DNA of 64,000 bases from Myotis daubentonii (GCF_963259705.1 NC_081851.1:60410855-60474854); one strand, 5' to 3'; shown: positions 30,711 through 42,548, counted from the stretch's first letter. A program made the numbers and translations. Notes: generated from the sequence alone by a model not told the origin.

Positions 30711-33700
30711 AGAACATACTTTTTAAGACGTCTTTCCTGACAAACAGAACGTAATTGTAGACAGTGGCCTAGGGTGGTTTTGCGCACAGGGACAGGGATC
30801 TGATGGCAGCCCTCCACCGCTGTTGCCATTTCCCCAGCTTGATGTGGAACTTCCCACTTGTTTCTTGCTAGAACTTTTCTGTGAACCAGATGTCAACAAA
30901 TATATTGGATTCTTTATACTTTAATCTGCTTAACATTTGAAAGTGTTGAAAGAGTTAGGCGCATTATTCATTCAACTATAGTTACTTTCTACTTTCTGAT
31001 TACCTGGGGGAGGGGAGCTCTTATCAGGGTACCTGTTTGGAGCAGGTATCCTAGAAGCCACCTCGATCGGTGTGTTTAGAATCCAGCTGGCACACAGCCT
31101 TCGTGGGAAGGCTAATGCTCAGTGTTCAGGAAAAATTAAAAGCCTAGGAAAATACAGGCCCCCAGGGACCAGAACAAAGCAGCTGAATGATGGTTCCTTC
31201 TGAGAGAAGAGGTAGGAGTTTTTTCTTGCCTTGCTCCTGGGGACAGAAGTGAAGTCAGAACTTCTTTGCAACAGTGAGTGACTAATTCCTCATCAGAGGG
31301 CCTGGAGCTTTTGCAGAGCTGATTTCATGAGTGGTAAATGAAGGGTCTCTCCAAGTGAGAGCTGATAGAGGAAGGACCAGAGAAAAAGTACAACCGCATC
31401 CCTAATCATTACACACATTGGAAAAGGGGAGGACATTTTTAGAAGCAAAAAGAGAAACAGGGCCACCCCCAGATCTTCAGACACATTTTTGTCCTTCCTG
31501 ACTCATCGGGTTAGGAAAGCCTGGTGAGAAGGGATTAGGGAGGGAGCCTGCCTTTTTCTGGCAACATGGGGCATTTTGATTTCAGATTCTGCAAATCTTC
31601 AAGAACAGACACGGCGTGCTAGTGTTCTAGGCTGGAGGCCAGCGGCAGCTCGGCTGCAGACGAAGCGCGTCAGATGGCTGGTGCTGTCAGCCAGAGACCC
31701 AAGGACTTTCCTGGGGCTGCACCTCTCCGGAAGTTTGAAGATGTCGGCACAGGTTTGCCTTCTGAAACGTGCAAATGTCACCAGCCGGGAGTGGCAGATG
31801 CCAAGAGGCGACTGAAAACAGATCTCCATCTGGTAATGGGTTAGGCTTCCCGGGACACAGATTAGAATAGTTTGAAACAAAGTGACGGAAGCACCGGCTT
31901 GGCTTTTCACATGTTGTTATGGTCCCTGGGTCATTTCCTGCCTTTGGAATTTACTTCCTTTCCAGGTTCAATAAAACCAGATGATCACAAGAAAGAGGTT
32001 GGGATTTTTCTTTGCCTCTGGCCCAGTGGAGGGGCAGCTCTGTGTCTGTGAACTTGAATCTCAACGGTGGTTTTAGCCTCCTGTGCTGTCTGCTCACACT
32101 GAGCCCAGGAGGGTGAAGCCTTAGGAATGGAACAGTAAATTAGGGACGGGAGCCCCCTCCAGTGGAGTCAGCTGAATCCCCTTGTTCCTAAAAAACAAAA
32201 CGGGAAAGAACAGACTGGGACGGGTGCCCATGATGCTTTGTGGAGGGGAGCTCTTTACTACAGTTCCCCATGTAGGGACGCAGCCCCCCTTGAAGGAAGG
32301 AGGCTGAAACCAGCTCCACAAGGCCCCACCCTTGACTTGTAGGGGTCAACCAGCAGGCCAGTTAGGACAGTGACATTTGCTATACAATGACCTGCTTTGT
32401 TTTTATTTTATCGATATTTATCTCCCACAGAAAAGAATTAAGGTAGCAACAACGATCTTCTTTGTAGCATTCGTATGCTCATTTTTGGGGGTACTTTGAA
32501 GCTGATGTGAGTCTTTATTGTAAATTCTGTCTGCAGCCCCCAGTATGTCTTGGACACCCCTGTCGTTCTACAGTGCAGAGACCCCTACCCCCCAGAAGCC
32601 AAAGTGAACCCTCTTATTCCAAGGGCTATAGGAGCCAGTCAAAATAATGCGGAAGCTGCTGCCACTATTGTGTGTCTAAGTCTGAAAGGTTTGTCTCTCT
32701 AGAGAGTGAGCCTCAGTCACATGTTCCTTCCGAAAAGCCAGCTCGTGCAGCCCGTTGTCTAGAGGAAGCCTGTGGAACCTGTTTGAGTCCAGAGCCCACC
32801 TCTCTTTAGATCCGAGCTCACAGCTTTGGAGGAAGGGGTCATCTTTGCCCCACCTTGTTATAACACTGCTAACCTGGTAGCAAGTGTCCAGTTGATGCAA
32901 AGGAAGCGGCAGCTGGTGATCAGCTTTTATCCTGGGCTACCCATCCCCAGAAACAAGAACCAAAACTCCCCCGTCGCCCACCGCCTTGACAGAAAGCCAG
33001 GTTATTACTGTGCTCAAGAGTGAATCAAACTGACCTTTCCAAAACACTCTGTCTCATCAGGTATCCACAGAAATGGTCTCCTGTGACATTCACAGCGATG
33101 ATTCCAACAACATTTAAGATGTTCCAGGGGAAGTAAGTACCTAGGAACAGAGTTGGCTCTATAAATACGCAGGGTCAGAAACACCTGCAGGGTATGATTT
33201 CCGAAGCACCAGGAAGTCTGCTGAAGGGCCCCAACTTTCCCCCACTAGAGACTGCTCTGGAAACCTATGGCGTTCTGTTTCCATGCTGGAGTGTAATCCG
33301 GGGCTGGTAACTTTGTAAGCCATTGCATTTAAACTTGGTGGGTCTGATTGCACACGTGTGTCAGGGGGCCAGGAATTTGCATTTTTATCAAGCTCACCTG
33401 CAGATGTTGGTGCAAAGGGCCAATGGCCCATACTTTGGAAAACTGTGCTGCAGAGAATTGTGAGTCATTGTCACATTCGCATGGATTGACTGGTGACGCG
33501 GGATAGCACCACACCTGAATTCTAGGCGTTGGCCCTCTGTGGGCAAAACAAGTTCATTCTCCACCTCGGAAAGCCTCAGGACCAGATGGTGACCTCTACA
33601 GGTTTAGTCGGGGGCTGGTTTCTAAAGTAGAGTCCAAAGGCCTGCAAAGTATGAGGGTTGGCCCAAAGGGTCAGAGGGGCCAGGGCTTCTCCAGCGTGCC

Positions 33701-33889
33701 CTGCACATTCCCGGAAGCTCTGCAGTGCAGAAATCCCTGGACACAAGGAGGAGCCTCTTGCCCCAGGACTGCAGTCTGTCTTGGTGTCTGAGGTCTTGGG
33801 ATACAAGGACAACTGTAGTAGATTCATCTCCTTTCTTCGCCTTCAGTCATTTACAAACAGGGGGAAGGAAAGGAAGAAGAGATTTATGT
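30711..33889. other. Long unassigned stretch
   Basis: About 3.2 kb with no assigned repeat apart from a possible MER5-like trace near 33280-33460. It is one of the least repeat-rich parts of the window. Open frames of 60-103 codons (for example 31576-31815 and 31599-31910) have no recognisable motif or supporting splice structure. Confidence 0.35.
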
Positions 33890-34090
33890 AGTGCTTTACA
33901 GGCACTGTTTTCTAAATTCTCAAATAACCCTAGTCTCATTAGTCTCCTTTGGAAGATGAGACCATTGAGATTCAAAGAGATTGAATAACTTGCCTAAATT
34001 CCCAACGTCATATGGCTCCTGAATGCTTGAGCTGAAATTTGAACTCCTGCCTGTCAAGGTACAAGTTCCATGTTCTTTCCACAAAACTAT
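33890..34090 (-). mobile_element. MIR SINE, antisense
   Basis: AGATTGAATAACTTGCCTAA, CCTGAATGCTTGAGCTGAAATTTGAACTC-type core and a TTCCATGTTCTTTCCACAAAAC end match the MIR antisense order. Confidence 0.6.
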
Positions 34091-35714
34091 TCATAACCAA
34101 AAGTTTTGCTGTGGCCATTCTGAAGGCCTAGATGTTTTGAGACCCTCAAAATAAGCTTACATCTCCCTGGCTGTTATGCATACCTGTTGCCCACTCTGTT
34201 TCAGAATCTCCCCACATCCTTGCTCTTTATTGCATCCCTGACCTCCAACCCCTCAGCCCTGCTCATTTCTTATTCCCACAACTTCTTGACCCCTAGGGGT
34301 AAAATATGCTGCCACCTCTGCTGGGCCCAGGAGGACTTTTCTGGTCTGCAATTATTCTAGTCACTGACTTCAAGACCAGTGGTTTTCATGGCTTGAGAAT
34401 CCCCAAAAGCTTAAGAGGCATTTGTGTACTAACTAAAGTGAACCCCCTCCCCTCCCCTTCTCCCCTCCTCCTCCTCCCCTTCACCCCTCCTGCCCCCCAG
34501 ATCTCTTCTCAAAGGGCAGAGATGTAGGAAACCTGAGTCAGCCCGTACCCTTCTATTAGTCAGTCCCCTCAAACCTCAACTTCCTAGTAACAGAGATTAT
34601 TCTGGGATGCTGGGCACCCCCTAGTGGGAGTAATGGAGAGAGAAGAGAGATTGCTTTGATGCTGTTCTCAGTAACCCACGCACCCCCAGCTTCCACCCCT
34701 CCTCGTTGGCCTTTGCCTTCCAGCCCAGTTCACTGTTCTTGGAATGACTCATTGTTCCCACGATGATTGGGCCTTTTGCTCCATAAAGCCCTCCCTGAGT
34801 TTACGGGCATAATGAACTAAAATTAAGCAGAAGGCAATTCAGGCAGAACAGTAGGAAAAACTCCCTATGGCGACAGCTCTTGAATCCCTGTAATTCCTTA
34901 TAAGGCAAACTGAGTAAGACCTGACTGCACTGAGCAAAACAATAGAGAATATCTTGGAAAGATATTTTTGGAAGAGAGGAGGGTGAGGGAAAGGCTACTT
35001 TCAGGATAAATGTTAATGCCCACATCTGACACACTTACCTTGATTTCAAGACATATTAATGCCTGGTGCTATGTCTTATCACTTCACATTTCACCATTTT
35101 GAAGTAAACAGATAAAGCCCCGTCCTAGCAGAGGGACAGTCCATCTGTAGTTGTGGGACATTCTGAACATTTGTCACTATCCCTCACTTTTAGAAGACCA
35201 TGACCGTAACCCTCATGACAGGGGATGAGCCCTACTAGTATTACGTTTCAATCAATAAACCATTTTCTGAGTACCTACACTATCCAAGGCTCAGGTAAAA
35301 TTGATCTTATGCATTTTCTGTCCACATCTACTTTAGCCCCCCATCCAAAGAAGGGCTTTAATAAAAGATGGGGAGAGCTAACATATTTGAGTGCATGTAC
35401 TAAGAATTCTTCTGGGTGTATTCACAGTCCAAATTTTAGTTCAATAGCTGGTCATCTGCTCACTGGCAGGGGTCAGCCAGTCTGATCCTGTGGCCCAATG
35501 CCTGTCCCCAGGGGTTGCTACAATTACACAGCATGCCACCTCTGTATGGCTTTAGTTGCTATGGTCTTACCCGTTCCTGGGTTTGAGTCATGGACCCATT
35601 AATGCCCACTCCCATTGACCTTCTCTGATAGTTCCCCGGAACCCTGATCATAACGCTAGCAATCCCACTGCAGGGTGTTCTCTGCGATGGCTCCTGCCTC
35701 ATCTTGAACCTGTT
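34091..35714. other. Unassigned DNA with a pyrimidine tract
   Basis: 34440-34500 is a C/T-rich strand-asymmetric tract (CCCCTCC repeats). An L2-like phrase (CATAAAGCCCTCCCTGAG) lies at 34780. No gene identified. Confidence 0.35.
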
Positions 35715-35722
35715 GCTTAGAC

Positions 35723-35784
35723 CAGTGGTTGCCAACCTTTCAGACCTCATGGACCACCAGGGGACCATTGGTTGGCAACCACAG
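35723..35784. mobile_element. 62-bp hAT MITE with perfect 8-bp TSD
   Basis: The ends CAGTGGTTGCCAACC and GGTTGGCAACCACAG are inverted with one mismatch. Flanking duplications GCTTAGAC (35715-35722 and 35785-35792) are identical. The 30-odd bases between the ends contain GGACCACCAGGGGACC, itself a small inverted motif. It is far below the usual size of hAT MITEs. Confidence 0.9.
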
Positions 35785-35792
35785 GCTTAGAC

Positions 35793-37914
35793 AGTCTAAT
35801 CTCAGAGCTGCTTACAATGTTAAGCCTTTCCATCTTTTCTTTCAGAGCCATTTGGTGATGTTCATCTCTGTGACAGCCACAAATTTGGGAAGCAGCTCTC
35901 CCCTCAGGCACTTCCATTTTTGTGTTCAGATTGGCAGCCTTCCCAACTCACCAGAGGCCCCACAGAATGAAACCCTCTGTGGAGGGTTAGAGGAAAAATT
36001 GGACGTAAGTGCGTTGGGCATCTGGGAGAAAGAAGAAAGGTCAAGGATGCTCCAGCTTGGTCGGCCTCTCTGACCAAGGCTTGACAGCAAAAGCTGGAAT
36101 TCCTTCCTGCATAACTTGGGCTTGAATTAAAGGCATTACTTCTTTTTAGTCTGAAGACCTCTGGCTTCACTCTGGATGGAACACTCAAAGGGCTGAGTAA
36201 GGTCCCCAGCTGGCAGGAAGGACACACTGACCCCTGGCCCCAGTGCCTTGGCCAATCTGGGAAGAAGACACAATTCTGTGGTGACTTAGCTGAGCCACCT
36301 GGGGTGCTTCTGTCAGTGCAAACTGTCCTCATCTGTGTCAGCTGGCCTTGACTTTGTGAGAAAGGGTGGTGATGTGTTTATGTGCTCAGAGGAGAAAACC
36401 TCCTGGAGAGAGAATGAGAATTAAAAGTAATAAACCCAACTAGTGGCTGCTTTGGGTGGCTGGAAAAGAAGGAATCCTCAGACAAGGGGCCCCAGCTCCA
36501 ACAGACAGAGATAAGGGAACTTTCACTACTTCTGTTTCTATTTTAGAAGAAATAAAAAGCAAATCATAAATCTAAAGATGACGGTCCATTCATCTGGGGA
36601 GAGAATTAAACAAGCTGTTACATTCCAAGCAGATATTAGGACTGCAAAAGTGAAGACTTTTAACCTGCTAGTGGGAATGTTTCTTTCCTGAAAATCACCA
36701 AAGATAAGGTTCCAAAAAAATTACTTTTCAGGCAGGTTAAGAAGCATTCATTTGGGCTGCCTGTAGTGAGCTGGATTCTTAGCACTGGATGCTTTCTAAG
36801 AAAAAGTAAAAGGTGCGCAAACAAAGCTATTATGGGAAATTCAGGAGTGTGATTTGTCAATAAAGGTGAAGAGGGGGTGATTCAGCTGACCCAGAGCTGC
36901 AAGAAACAGAAAGCAATGGGTTTGCAGCTTGGGAGGTGCCCAGAAGGGATGGTACCCCTGGTTCATGCCTTTAAGAAACCAACATAGAGCTGCCAAGGCA
37001 GTGCTTGTGGGCAGGGGACAGGTCTAAGCTGTCTGCCAGTGCCTGCAGCATTAGATATCGGTGTGCATTATCTGCTACTATCCCCAAGGGAAGGAAGTTT
37101 TGTGCCAGCTGGAAATCTCCCAGAAAAGACAGGTATGTAGCTCTTGGATGATGTCCAAGGAAACCAAGTGAGGGCTTGAACTCTGGCCAGAGAAGCAGGG
37201 TGTGTACACCTGGGGAAGCTGGGTGGGAGTCATTAGACTACACTCAGACAGGGGAGCGTGGGGTGTGGCGTGTCCATGAAGAGTGGGTGTGAGCATTCCA
37301 GAGCCTGGACACTGTTTATGGAAGATGCTTCGGTAAATACAGAACATGAGTTCCTCTGGCGGTCCTACAACCTTTTCTCCTGCTGAGTTTCTGGTTCTTT
37401 GGAAGCTACAACATAAAGTTCTCAATAAAGTTGAAGCTGAGACATAGATGGGACACAATGGCCAGATCTACAGCACAGAGCCAAGGAGATGAGGCAAACC
37501 CTTGGACTTGAAGTAGGTCGCTATGCTTCTGAATCACAGCAATGAAAGCTAACTCCATGTCTTCATCCACTTAATTTTCCTTCTCACTCTCTGGTGACCT
37601 CTTGACCTTTTACTTTCTTTCTTGCTCTTTCTCCCACGGATTTACAGTGGTTAGCTGGAGCCACTTTGGACCACCTCCCAAGTCTGTGTTCAGTAATGCC
37701 ACAAGGCAGCTTACCACCAGCCATGGTGGGAGTATTTATATTACAGGAAGAACAAATGCTATAAATTTGAGGTTTGTTTATTTTTCTGAATAGCCAATTG
37801 TTAAAACATTTGCCAGTACACCGTGCCTGTAACTGTGTTTTTACATGGAAGAGGGGTTGGTGAACTGAAGGGGCACAATGTAAGAAGTTTGGGAGGCAAA
37901 TGGCGAAGCTGAGT
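35793..37914. other. Unassigned DNA
   Basis: About 2.1 kb with no assigned repeat or gene. Minus-strand frames of 142 codons (35904-36332) and 126 codons (37078-37458) show no domain. Confidence 0.35.
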
Positions 37915-37922
37915 ATCTAGAG

Positions 37923-38144
37923 CAGTGGTTCTCAACCTGTGGGTCGCAGCCCCTTTGGGGTCGAACGACCCTTTCACAGGGGTCGCCGAAGACCATCGGA
38001 AAACACATATACAATTACATATTGTTTTTGTGATTAATCACTATGCTTTAATTATGTTCAATTTGTAACAATGAAATTGGGGGTCACCACAACATGAGGA
38101 ACTGTATTAAAGGGTCGCGGCATTAGGAAGGTTGAGAACCACTG
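37923..38144 (-). mobile_element. SPIN-type hAT MITE, 222 bp
   Basis: Ends CAGTGGTTCTCAACCTGTGG and AAGGTTGAGAACCACTG, with a perfect 8-bp duplication ATCTAGAG (37915-37922, 38145-38152). Interior GGTCGAACGACCCTTTCACA and TGATTAATCACTATGC match the SPIN family. Relative to the 311-bp copy at 60816 it is inverted and lacks the segment with the TTTTCGTTGCTACTTCATAA phrase. Confidence 0.9.
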
Positions 38145-38375
38145 ATCTAGAGGAAAGTGGTGGGTTGCCAAGACTGGTTCTGCCCTCCTCGTGGACACAC
38201 ACTCCACCCCAACACAAACCTTGGGTTCCATGCTTAACAGTTGCTCAATAAGAACCTGCTCTTGTGTCTACAATGACATGTAGACATTGTTTTCTGGTGA
38301 TTTAGGGGTTTTTTTTTAATCTTCCCACTTGAACATTTTCTTGAGGTTTATGGTGCAAGGTATAATAAGTCCAGC

Positions 38376-38785
38376 TGTGGGTCCTTCTACCACAACAGCC
38401 ATTGAGGAGTAGCAGCCATGGCTCTGGGCTACCCCATGGCCATGGCCTCAAATAGGGCCACAAGGTGACCAAGAAAGTGAGCAAGCTGAGGCCCAGTGGT
38501 TACCATGGGCACCTCAGTAGGCATACCAAGCTCATGCAGGACATGATCTGAGAGGTGTGTGGCTTTGCCCTCTATGAGCGGCACACCATGAAGCTGCTCA
38601 AGGTCTCTACGAACAAGAGGGCCTGAAATTCATCAAGAAAAGGGTGGGGACACACATCCGTGCCAAGAGGAAGAAAGGAGCTGAGCAATGTTCTTGCAGT
38701 CATGAGGAAGGCAGCAGGCAAGAAGGACTGAGCCCCATCCCTTCTGTAGGTAATAAAACCTGTTCAGGAAAACAAAAAACAGAAA
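38376..38785 (+). pseudogene. Ribosomal protein eL36 (RPL36) retropseudogene
   Basis: Intronless copy of the RPL36 mRNA, with ATG at 38418, the natural stop at 38729-38731, AATAAA at about 38751 and an A-rich tail to about 38785. Recognisable stretches are MALGYPMA (start), a TKKVSK-like block, the FIKKRVGTHIRAKRKK-like block and the final KAAGKKD. eL36 is a 105-residue protein of the 60S ribosomal subunit. A one-base loss near codon 10 and another near 38624 break the frame. An Arg codon has become TGA at 38549-38551, so no functional protein is possible. No clear target duplication found. Confidence 0.9.
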
Positions 38786-38994
38786 CAACCTAGGTCCAGA
38801 GTGTTTTTCCTATTGTGGATTTAAAGTGTGTTCACATAGATTCACTTCCTCTTTTGCTCTTCCAACTACCCATAGAATAGTTTGTGTTCCCTTTCCCCTG
38901 TATGTGCTTCCCATTGACCTTTGTCTTCAACATCTTATCTCTTCCAAAAATATCCCTGAGCTGGATAATTATCACTCCCTCTAGAGTACATTTT

Positions 38995-39125
38995 TTAAAC
39001 TTTAATGTACAGGCAAATCACCAAGGGAATCTTGTTAAAAACCAGATTTATATTCAGTAGGTCTGACTGGGGCCCAAGTTTCCCCATTTCTAACAAGCTC
39101 CCAGGTGCTGCCTCTGGTCAGCAGG
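38995..39125 (+). mobile_element. MER5A-like fragment
   Basis: CAGGCAAATCACCAAGGGAATCTTG-type sequence, then CAGTAGGTCTGACTGGGGCCC and AGCTCCCAGGTGCTG follow the MER5A order. Bases 39034-39076 recur nearly exactly at 40972-41014 inside the second ferritin retrocopy. Confidence 0.65.
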
Positions 39126-39577
39126 TCACTCGTTTAGTGGAAAAGGCTCCAGACTGGTCATGTTAATCCATCTGCCTCTTCTGCTTTAAGAAGTCCCACT
39201 ACACTTCTGGAAGGGACAGTCTTCAAGGGAGATTGGACCAGTAGTGGAATCATAACCAAACAACCAAATCTATATGCCAAGTGGGGTTAGATTCTCTTTC
39301 AAGAATTTGAATAGAATGCTATCCTAGCCTGGATTCTCCACAAAGTAGAGCCTGAGATAGAAGTTTGCACATAGTCATTTATTTGGGAATCCCAGAAAAT
39401 AGGAGACGGGGATATGGGGAGTGAGAAATAAAAGAAAGAAAAAACAATACAAGGATGTGTGATTGAACTGATGATCTCAAAGGGCACCAGGGACCCAGCC
39501 CCGTGGGACCTGCTAATGGGCCTTCAGAAAGACATCTCAGTACTGTCTCAAACATTTATACAGCCTTTCCTTTAGGA

Positions 39578-39951
39578 CAGTGGTCAGCAAACCGTGGCTT
39601 GCGAGCCACATGTGGCTCTTTGGCCCCTTGAGTGTGGTTCTTCCACAAAATACCACGTGCGGGCGCATACGTACAGTGCGATTGAAACTTCATGGCCCAT
39701 GCGCAGAAGTCGGTTTTCGGCCTGGGTGAAACAAGTATACAAGACGAGTGTGGGTGGGAGAGTTGGAAGGGGTCGACCTCAGCGAACGTACCTCAATCAG
39801 ATTGAGGATGTTTTTAGCAAAGGCCAGCTTAGGAGTACCCTAAATAAGTTAATAACAATGTACCTACCTATATAGTTTAAGTTTTAAAAATTTGGCTCTC
39901 AAAAGAAATTTCAATCGTTGTACTGTTGACTAATGAGTTTGCCGACCACTG
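39578..39951. mobile_element. hAT non-autonomous element, 374 bp
   Basis: Ends CAGTGGTCAGCAAACC and GTTTGCCGACCACTG, with a perfect 8-bp duplication CTTTAGGA (39570-39577 and 39952-39959). The subterminal part is CpG-rich (ATACGTACAGTGCGATTG, ATGCGCAGAAGTCGG), suggesting relative youth. A 93-codon plus-strand frame (39594-39875) starts inside the end and may hold a residual coding piece (LNQIEDVFSKGQLRS), which I cannot assign. Confidence 0.88.
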
Positions 39952-40074
39952 CTTTAGGAAAATACTGATTAAATTCTTCAAAACCTTTATTTTCCAGTTT
40001 CCAAATAATGACTTGATTCCTTAGCATCCTCTAAAAGTCACCAATAAATTTTAATTTAGTATGATTACGAACTC

Positions 40075-40180
40075 ATGGATGATAAAGATTACATGTAAAG
40101 TATTTAAAACAAGTTACATAGCAAGTCCTCTGCAAACATTAGCCATTGCTATTACCACTCTCTTACTATTAATGTGTTCT
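40075..40180 (+). mobile_element. MIR 3' fragment
   Basis: TAAAGTATTTAAAACAAG, then GCAAACATTAGCCATTGCTATTA matches the MIR 3' end. Confidence 0.45.
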
Positions 40181-40333
40181 CGTGACTTTTCCAATCATAA
40201 TGACCTGCTTGCTCATATAGAACACCAACAACCATTGGCTTCTTTGGATTTACTTAAAATTCCCAATCTTGGCTTATATCCACCCACTGTAACTGGAGAG
40301 CCAGTCTGACACCCTATTGGGGTTTTTCTGTTC

Positions 40334-40532
40334 CAGGAGTGTGCAAACTAGGGCCTGTAAGCCAAATCCAGCCTACTACCTGTTTTTTCAAATAAAGTTT
40401 TTTTTGGAACACAGACACATCCACTCATTTACATATTATCTATGGCTGCTTTAGTGCTGTAACACCTGAGTTGAATAGCAAAGCCTAAAATATTTATAGT
40501 TTTGTTCTTTAAAGAAAGGTTGCCAATCCCTG
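40334..40532. mobile_element. Old hAT-type MITE, 199 bp
   Basis: Starts CAGGAGTGTGCAAACTAGGG and ends AGGTTGCCAATCCCTG. The 8-bp duplication TTCTGTTC is perfect (40326-40333 and 40533-40540). Interior AAATAAAGTTTTTTTTGGAAC and TATGGCTGCTTTAGTGCTG belongs to a common mammalian hAT-group element; I do not assign the subfamily. Confidence 0.8.
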
Positions 40533-40821
40533 TTCTGTTCTACTCACAGATTATGTACCAAGTCCGTGCAACAATCTCAGAATGGGTTATTGATCACCAA
40601 GGAGACCAGGTAAGGGTGGGAATGAATCACTGCCACCTCTTTTCATTCAAAAAACAATTCCAAGTACTATTAGTAGAGAGGGTGTCAATTCAACCCTTTA
40701 AGAGCTGTGCTTTATATTATCCTTCTCTGAATCAGACTAGTTACATAGTCCATCATTTGGCAAAAGTCCATTCAACAAGCAAAACATTAATAAACTTTTT
40801 TGTGTAAGATTATTAGCTTGA

Positions 40822-41757
40822 GGCAGTGCCCTCAGCAAGCCCAGATCTGTTTCTTGCTTCAACAGTGTTTGGATGGAACAGACCCAGGGACGCCCCTTCT
40901 TCCAGCCTCCAGACACACTCCTGCATCTTATCCAGTCACCACTTTCAGAACCACCTCTGGGACCAGCAAAGGTTAAAAAGCAGATTTATATTCAGTAGGT
41001 CTGACTGGGGCCCACCAGTTTCTTTTCTACCTTAACTCCTTATTGGCCAACAGCCATGAGCTCCCAAATTCGTCAGAATGATTCCACCGAGGTGGAGGCT
41101 GTAGTCAACCGCCTGGCCAACCTACATCTGTGGCCTCCCACACCTACCTCTCTCTGGGTTTCTATTAACCAGGACGATGTGGCTCTCAAGGGCGTGGGCC
41201 ACTTCTTCCATGAGTTGTCAGGGAAGAAGCTGGAGGGCGCTGAGCATCTCTTAAAGTTGCAAAACCAGCGCGGTGGCCACATTCTCTCCAGGACGTGCTG
41301 AAGCCTCCCCAAGATGAGTGGGCAAAACTCAGCATGCCATGGAAGTCTCCTTGGCCTTGGAGAGGAACCTGAACCAGGCCCTTTTAGAGCTGCAGGCCCT
41401 GGGTTCTACTCACGCAGACCCTCAGCTCTGTGATTTCCTGCAGAACCACTTCCTGGGTGAGGAGGTGAAACTCATCAAGAAGATGGGCTTCACCTGACTC
41501 ACCTCCTCAAGATGGCTGACCCCCAGGCTGGGCTGGGTGAGTATCTCTTTGAAAGGCTCACCCTCAAGCACGACTAGGAGCCTTTGGAGCCCAGAGGCCC
41601 TTGAGAGGCTCCTCTGCATCCCCCTGGTGTCTGGCTTTTACCTGTGCCTCTCTCGGAAACTACTAGCCATTCTTTTAACCACCCTGAAGCCCCCTCCCAT
41701 GCATTGGACCAAAAGAAACAATAAAGTTTTTTGCAGCAAAAAAAGAAAGAAAAATAA
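40822..41757 (+). pseudogene. Ferritin light chain retropseudogene, copy 2
   Basis: Processed copy with target duplication AAGATTATTAGCTTGA (40806-40821) / AAGATTATTTGCTTGA (41758-41773), 15 of 16, and an A-rich tail after an intact AATAAA. The leader keeps the iron-responsive element. ATG is at 41056 and TAG at 41575-41577. Frame losses occur at about 41131 (1 base), 41167 (2 bases, restoring), 41286, 41321 and 41490. The losses at 41321 and 41490 are in the same places as in copy 1. A 43-bp foreign segment (40972-41014) sits in the leader. There is no mark of function; the final [11 protein letters not shown] is still readable. Confidence 0.92.
40852..40880 (+). promoter_or_regulatory. Retained IRE in ferritin copy 2
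   Basis: TTGCTTCAACAGTGTTTGGA with CAGTGT loop at 40863-40868 and bulged C. One lower-stem change relative to copy 1 (GGATGGAAC against GGACGGAAC). Confidence 0.8.
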
Positions 41758-41773
41758 AAGATTATTTGCTTGA

Positions 41774-42548
41774 AAACAGAAGGCTGTTGCTAAAGGAATC
41801 TTCCTCTTAATAAGGGATTTTATCAGACTACTCTAAAAATAAATTAGCCTTTCAAATAAGAATAAATGTAGATAGAATTTATCACTTTCATTTTCTCCAC
41901 AAATATCTTTGACATGTTAATAACCACCTAATGAGGACAGACATTAGATGAATATTTATGATGGCCATGGTTGATGAATATGATCCATGAACTATGCATT
42001 TAGTACTGGATTCAGAATGGAGTCATGAGATATGGTTAGTCATTGTCATTGGGTACACAATGAATGATCACTTTATATTAGGCCCTCCACAATGAGAATG
42101 CCCATATCCACATAGAACTTTCAGCTTCTTTTGTGAAATAGTCTTTCAGAGCAGAAACACAGGAAGTTACTTGAGAAGCCCAGCTCTGACCAAATAACAC
42201 AAATACTTTTATCATGTTCAGAGGTCAAGCTTCAAAAGCCTTCTGAAAACAGTCCTAAGCCCCAACATGCAAAAAGGGTAAGTGGGGAGGGAGTGTTTTG
42301 TTAGTGTTTTCTTGCTTATGAAAACAATATAATGTTTTAAATTTTTTAAATAAAACTTCCCTTTAGTCCTGGGACCTAGTACAGTTGTTTTCATTTTTAG
42401 GTAATCTCATTTAGTCTTCAACCAAATGCATATTCATATCCACATGCAGTTAACTTCTATGAGAGTTTATCTATCAGGAACAATGATTAAAATACACACA
42501 AGGTTTACCACAGATGATCATCACAGAGGTATCAATAACACCGTGTAT
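41774..42548. other. Unassigned DNA
   Basis: AT-rich, no element recognised. Confidence 0.3.

Noticed and set aside
34440..34500. C/T tract as a functional H-DNA or G-quadruplex promoter element
   Set aside because: Only low-complexity composition is seen; there is no gene next to it.
35904..36332. 142-codon minus-strand frame
   Set aside because: No recognisable motif, and no evidence of splicing, retrocopying or conservation available.
38418..38731. Functional RPL36 gene
   Set aside because: In-frame TGA at 38549 and at least two frameshifts.
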